In this document: in pieces, positions 60,527 through 64,000 of the stretch | Numbering within the stretch: position 1 is the first letter of the stretch | Layout: the number at the start of each line of letters is the position of its first letter | Origin: Cellulomonas sp. | Lineage (GTDB): Bacteria > Actinomycetota > Actinomycetes > Actinomycetales > Cellulomonadaceae | NCBI RefSeq assembly: GCF_015234515.1 | Contig: NZ_JADGMY010000028.1 | Coordinates: 1 to 64,000, forward strand | Direction of reading: 5' to 3' | Length of the DNA: 64,000 nucleotides | Program-made: the position numbers and the translations under genes | Notes under the pieces: generated by a model | Told to the model about the DNA's origin: nothing | Database searches by the model: none | The model's input: only the letters and a program-made list of their open reading frames with translations

Positions 60527-62950
60527 TCAGCCGCGGCGCTCGCAGCGCACCGGCGGGGCGGCCAGGGCGGCGTCGCTCTCGGCGGTGGCGTTGAACCCGA
60601 ACGCGACGCTGCCCCCGTTCGCGATCGAGCCGTTCCACGACAGGTTCTCGGCCGTGACGTTGCTGCCGCTGCGAGCGAACTCGGCACCCCACCAGTCGAC
60701 CATCTCCAGCCCGGGAGGCTGGGTCCACGTCAGCAGCCAGCCGTGCACGTCGGGCGTCGTCGCCGTGACCGTGACCTGGATCTGCATCCCGCCCGGCCAG
60801 GAGTTCACGACCTGGTAGGTGGCCGTGCAGGCTCCCGCGGGCACGGCCGCCGGCGGCGGCGCCACGCCCGGTGAGGGCGGCGGCGGGGGCGCGGCGGCCG
60901 GGCTCGTCGGTGCGGAGCTCGGACCCACCGGCGTCGTGGACCCCGCGTCGGGGCCCGGCGTCGCGCTCGGCACCGGCTCGGTCGTCGGGGAGGAGACCTC
61001 ACCGGCGCTGTCGCTCAGCGCCGTCTCCCCCGGCGCGAACGGTGTGACGACGGGGTTGACGTCCGTGTCGACCGCCGTGGGGTCGCACGTGGCACCCGCG
61101 CGGTACGACGTGTAGGTGCCGGCGTCGCACGTGAACCCGACGACCGCGTCACCGCCGACGAGCACCGTGCCGGACAACCGCGCCGAGCCGCGCACGAGCG
61201 CGACGTCCCGCACGACCACGTCGCCCGTCAGCCGCGCGCCCGGCTCCACCCACGCACGCCCCTCGATGCGGACGCCCGGGCCGACCGTGGCGTCGCCGCG
61301 CACGACCGCTCCCGCGGCGACGTGGGCCGCCGGGTCGACCCTCGCGGTGTCGTCCACCCAGCCGCCGCCGTTCGGGTGCCGGTGACCGCCCTCGACGCCG
61401 ACCTCGCCGCCGGGGTCGACGGACGCGCCCGCCACACGGAACTCGTACGGGTAGCGCGTCACCTGGGCGAAGCGGTCCGACCCCGTCGCGACGATCTCGC
61501 CGGGTGTGGCCGTGACGACCAGGAACACCTCCGTCTCGCCGGGACGCAGCGCGAGGCGCAGCTCACCGTCCACCCCCTCGGTCACGGGGCTGTACCGCGG
61601 GCCCGTCGGCCCGACGGCGACGAGGCCGAAGCTCCAGCCCGGGTGGGCGCCCGCGAGCTCCTCCGCGTGACCACGGACCCGCACCCGCACGTCGGTGCCC
61701 GAGCCGTCCGGCACCAGCCGCACCAGGGTGTAGCCGTAGGCCGCGGGGGCGAGCGCGCCCGTCACGCGGTAGTGCCCGGGGTCGTCCGGCGCGGGCTCGA
61801 CGGGCGTGGTGCGGTGGGCGACGAGCACGGGGTCGAGCCCTGCGACCAGCTCACCGAGCCCACCGGTGCCCGTGACGTCGCCGACGGCGGCCCGCATCGC
61901 GTACTGCGCGACGCGGCGGTTGAGCGCCGAGGCGTTCGACTGCGTCAGACGCGCGTAGGCACCCAGGACGTGCTCGGTGTCGAGGGACCCGGTCCACAGG
62001 TCGCGGACGAGCATCGGTGAGGAGCGGTCGGCCAGGTGCTGCAGGAGCAGCCACCCGGCGGCTCCGTGACGCGGGCTGCCCCACGCGAGCTGGGACGACA
62101 GCAGGTGGTCCGCGACATCGGCGTGCTCCCCGGGGACGGCGAGCGTCGCGAGGTACGCCGACGCGGCCGGGCGCAGGGTGTCTGCCGCCTCGGCGGTCAG
62201 GCCGTGGCCGGGGTGGGTGGCCTCGGTCACCCGCTGGAGCGTCTCGGCCACCCCGCGCGCCAGCTCCCACGGGGTGCCGGCGGGCACGCGGGCACGGGCG
62301 ACCTGCGCCGGGTCGGGTGGGGCGGTCTCGACCGGGCTGGTCACGGCCGGTGAGGTCACGGGCGCCGGGGACGTGGTCGGCTCGTCACCCGGAGGCGTCG
62401 TGCGTCCGTCGGCCGGCGGCGCGCCCGTCGTCACGGACGACGCGATGACCTCGGGCCGGACCTGCAGCAGCGCGACGCCGTCGACGACGCCGCCGCGGGT
62501 GAGCGGCGCCGCACCGTCCGTGGCCGACAGCCCGCCGTCCACCGCGGGGACGACTGCGGGGTCGCCCGACGCCCCCGGGCCGCTCGACCACGTGCCGTCG
62601 ACCACGACGACGACCTTGCGCGTGGCAAGCGGTCCGTCGGACGGCCCGAGGCCGAGCACGTCGGCGTCGAGGGCGTACAGGGCCTGCAGCTGCGCGACGA
62701 CGACGGCGGGGTCGAACCGCAGACCCTGCGGTGCCGTCGTCGGGTCGGAGCCGGCGCGGTCACCCCACGCGAGAGCGACGTCGTCGCCCTCGACCACGTG
62801 CGCGTCGTCCCACGTGCTGCGCCAGCCCCCGGGCACGACGAGGTCCTTGGGTCCCGCCTCGCTGTCCCCGAACGCGGTCGCGAGCGCGGCGCCCAGGAGG
62901 AACGCGACGACGAGCGCCACGACGAGCGTGCCGCGCCTGATCCGGCCCAT
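60527..62950 (-). CDS. Large secreted/membrane-anchored protein: DUF6055-like N-terminal region, hexapeptide (left-handed beta-helix) segment, CBM2 module
   Basis: N-term TM MGRIRRGTLVVALVVAFLLGAALATA; DDTARVDPAAHVAAGAVVRGDATVGPGVRIEGRAWVEPGARLTGDVVVRDVALVRGSARLSG; P/S/T linker; CBM2 CTATYQVVNSWPGGMQIQVTVTATT...NGSIANGGSVAFGFNATAESDAALAAPPVRC. Confidence 0.85.
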   Translation of the reverse strand: MGRIRRGTLVVALVVAFLLGAALATAFGDSEAGPKDLVVPGGWRSTWDDAHVVEGDDVALAWGDRAGSDPTTAPQGLRFDPAVVVAQLQALYALDADVLGLGPSDGPLATRKVVVVVDGTWSSGPGASGDPAVVPAVDGGLSATDGAAPLTRGGVVDGVALLQVRPEVIASSVTTGAPPADGRTTPPGDEPTTSPAPVTSPAVTSPVETAPPDPAQVARARVPAGTPWELARGVAETLQRVTEATHPGHGLTAEAADTLRPAASAYLATLAVPGEHADVADHLLSSQLAWGSPRHGAAGWLLLQHLADRSSPMLVRDLWTGSLDTEHVLGAYARLTQSNASALNRRVAQYAMRAAVGDVTGTGGLGELVAGLDPVLVAHRTTPVEPAPDDPGHYRVTGALAPAAYGYTLVRLVPDGSGTDVRVRVRGHAEELAGAHPGWSFGLVAVGPTGPRYSPVTEGVDGELRLALRPGETEVFLVVTATPGEIVATGSDRFAQVTRYPYEFRVAGASVDPGGEVGVEGGHRHPNGGGWVDDTARVDPAAHVAAGAVVRGDATVGPGVRIEGRAWVEPGARLTGDVVVRDVALVRGSARLSGTVLVGGDAVVGFTCDAGTYTSYRAGATCDPTAVDTDVNPVVTPFAPGETALSDSAGEVSSPTTEPVPSATPGPDAGSTTPVGPSSAPTSPAAAPPPPPSPGVAPPPAAVPAGACTATYQVVNSWPGGMQIQVTVTATTPDVHGWLLTWTQPPGLEMVDWWGAEFARSGSNVTAENLSWNGSIANGGSVAFGFNATAESDAALAAPPVRCERRG

Positions 62951-63188
62951 ACCGCGTGCGTCTCCTCCCCGCGGGTGCGCACGCCGTCAGGTCGTCGGAC
63001 CGGTGGCACCAGCTCGTGGTCGTGGTCGTCGGCCACGAGCGAGTCGAACCCGGACGACCGTCCACCATCGTCCGCCCTCGGGCGTCAAGTCAATGCCCGC
63101 TTCGTCCGGGTCGGCGCGCATTCACCCGCCGGGACGCCGAATTCTCACGCCGCTCTCATCGCCGCGGGGTGATTCGTGGCACCCGACG

Positions 63189-63908
63189 TCAGTAGTCGTC
63201 GTCCGCCGTGACACCGGCGAGCACCGCTGCGGTCCCCGACAGGCCGAGCCGCGTCGCACCCGCACGGACCATCGCGAGCGCGTCGGCGGCCGTGCGCACG
63301 CCGCCCGACGCCTTGACGCCGAGCCGACCGCCCACGGTGCGCGCCATGAGCTCGACCGCGTGGACGCTCGCCCCGCCGGCGGGGTGGAAACCCGTCGACG
63401 TCTTGACGAAGTCCGCGCCCGCAGCCTCTGCGGCCTGGCACACGCGCACGATCTCGTCGTCGGTGAGTGCCGCCGACTCGATGATGACCTTCAGCACGGT
63501 GGGCGCCGGCGCGGCTGCACGGACGGTCGCGATGTCGTGCTGCACGTCCGCGAACCGGCCCTCCTTCGCGGCGCCCACGTCGATCACCATGTCGACCTCG
63601 TCGGCACCGTCACGCACCGCGCGGGCGGCCTCGGCGGCCTTGACGTCGCTGTGGTGCTTGCCCGACGGGAACCCGCAGACCGTCGCGACGAGCAGGTCCG
63701 GCGCGCCGTCGAGCCCGACGGGGATCTCCAGCGGCAGGAACGACGGCGAGACGCACACGGAGTACACGCCCAGCCGCACCCCCTCGGCGACGAGCGCCTC
63801 GACGTCCGCGCGCGTCGCCTCGGGCTTGAGCAGCGTGTGGTCGACGAGCCGCGCGAGCCCGACCGCGTCGAGCGGGCCGGCCGTGGTGGGTGTGTCGTCG
63901 GTGGTCAT
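63189..63908 (-). CDS. deoC: Deoxyribose-phosphate aldolase
   Basis: [58 protein letters not shown]. Confidence 0.96.
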   Translation of the reverse strand: MTTDDTPTTAGPLDAVGLARLVDHTLLKPEATRADVEALVAEGVRLGVYSVCVSPSFLPLEIPVGLDGAPDLLVATVCGFPSGKHHSDVKAAEAARAVRDGADEVDMVIDVGAAKEGRFADVQHDIATVRAAAPAPTVLKVIIESAALTDDEIVRVCQAAEAAGADFVKTSTGFHPAGGASVHAVELMARTVGGRLGVKASGGVRTAADALAMVRAGATRLGLSGTAAVLAGVTADDDY

Positions 63909-64000
63909 GCTCGGTGCCTCCCGGGGCGTTCGGTGCCCGGAGCGACCCCCGGGCGGACGATGCGGTCGACGAGCGCGCGGCGCTCGTCGTCGTGCAGGAA
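63905..64000 (-). CDS. C-terminus of a gene truncated by the window edge, product unknown
   Basis: Reverse frame [31 protein letters not shown]-stop overlapping deoC ATG (ATGA). Confidence 0.5.
   Translation of the reverse strand, partial: FLHDDERRALVDRIVRPGVAPGTERPGRHRA

Overview
High-GC actinobacterial chromosome segment. The CBM2 cellulose-binding module, gene content and codon bias fit Cellulomonas or a close relative; this taxon call is inference. Most of the left half, on the minus strand, is the conserved argS-lysA-hom-thrC-thrB-rho-rpmE-prfA-prmC-tsaC/sua5-wecA-atpI-atpBEFHAGD cluster. Two accessory blocks interrupt it. One is an Hsp90-like ATPase, TPR-like protein and zinc alcohol dehydrogenase block between rpmE and rho. 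The other is a haem-acquisition island between hom and lysA: heme oxygenase, an HtaA-domain surface protein, a second secreted protein and hmuTUV, with IdeR/DtxR-like boxes at both promoters. The right half has a tRNA-Arg(CCG), a decayed RHS/polymorphic-toxin region (about 33.7-36.8 kb) next to an SMI1/KNR4-HEAT gene, adhE, and an acyl-CoA carboxylase/birA/maf cluster. It continues through lpdA-punA-pmmB to a large DUF6055-like + hexapeptide-helix + CBM2 secreted protein and deoC. The observations most worth follow-up are: the haem island with its ~463-bp near-perfect internal duplication and a shared, apparently uncharacterised domain; the Hsp90-TPR pair; the frameshifted RHS remnants; a palindromic G-rich intergenic repeat cluster at 55.8-56.1 kb; and a recurring leaderless promoter geometry (TANNNT 5-7 nt before the start codon). 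No CRISPR array, rRNA, intact transposon or prophage was seen.
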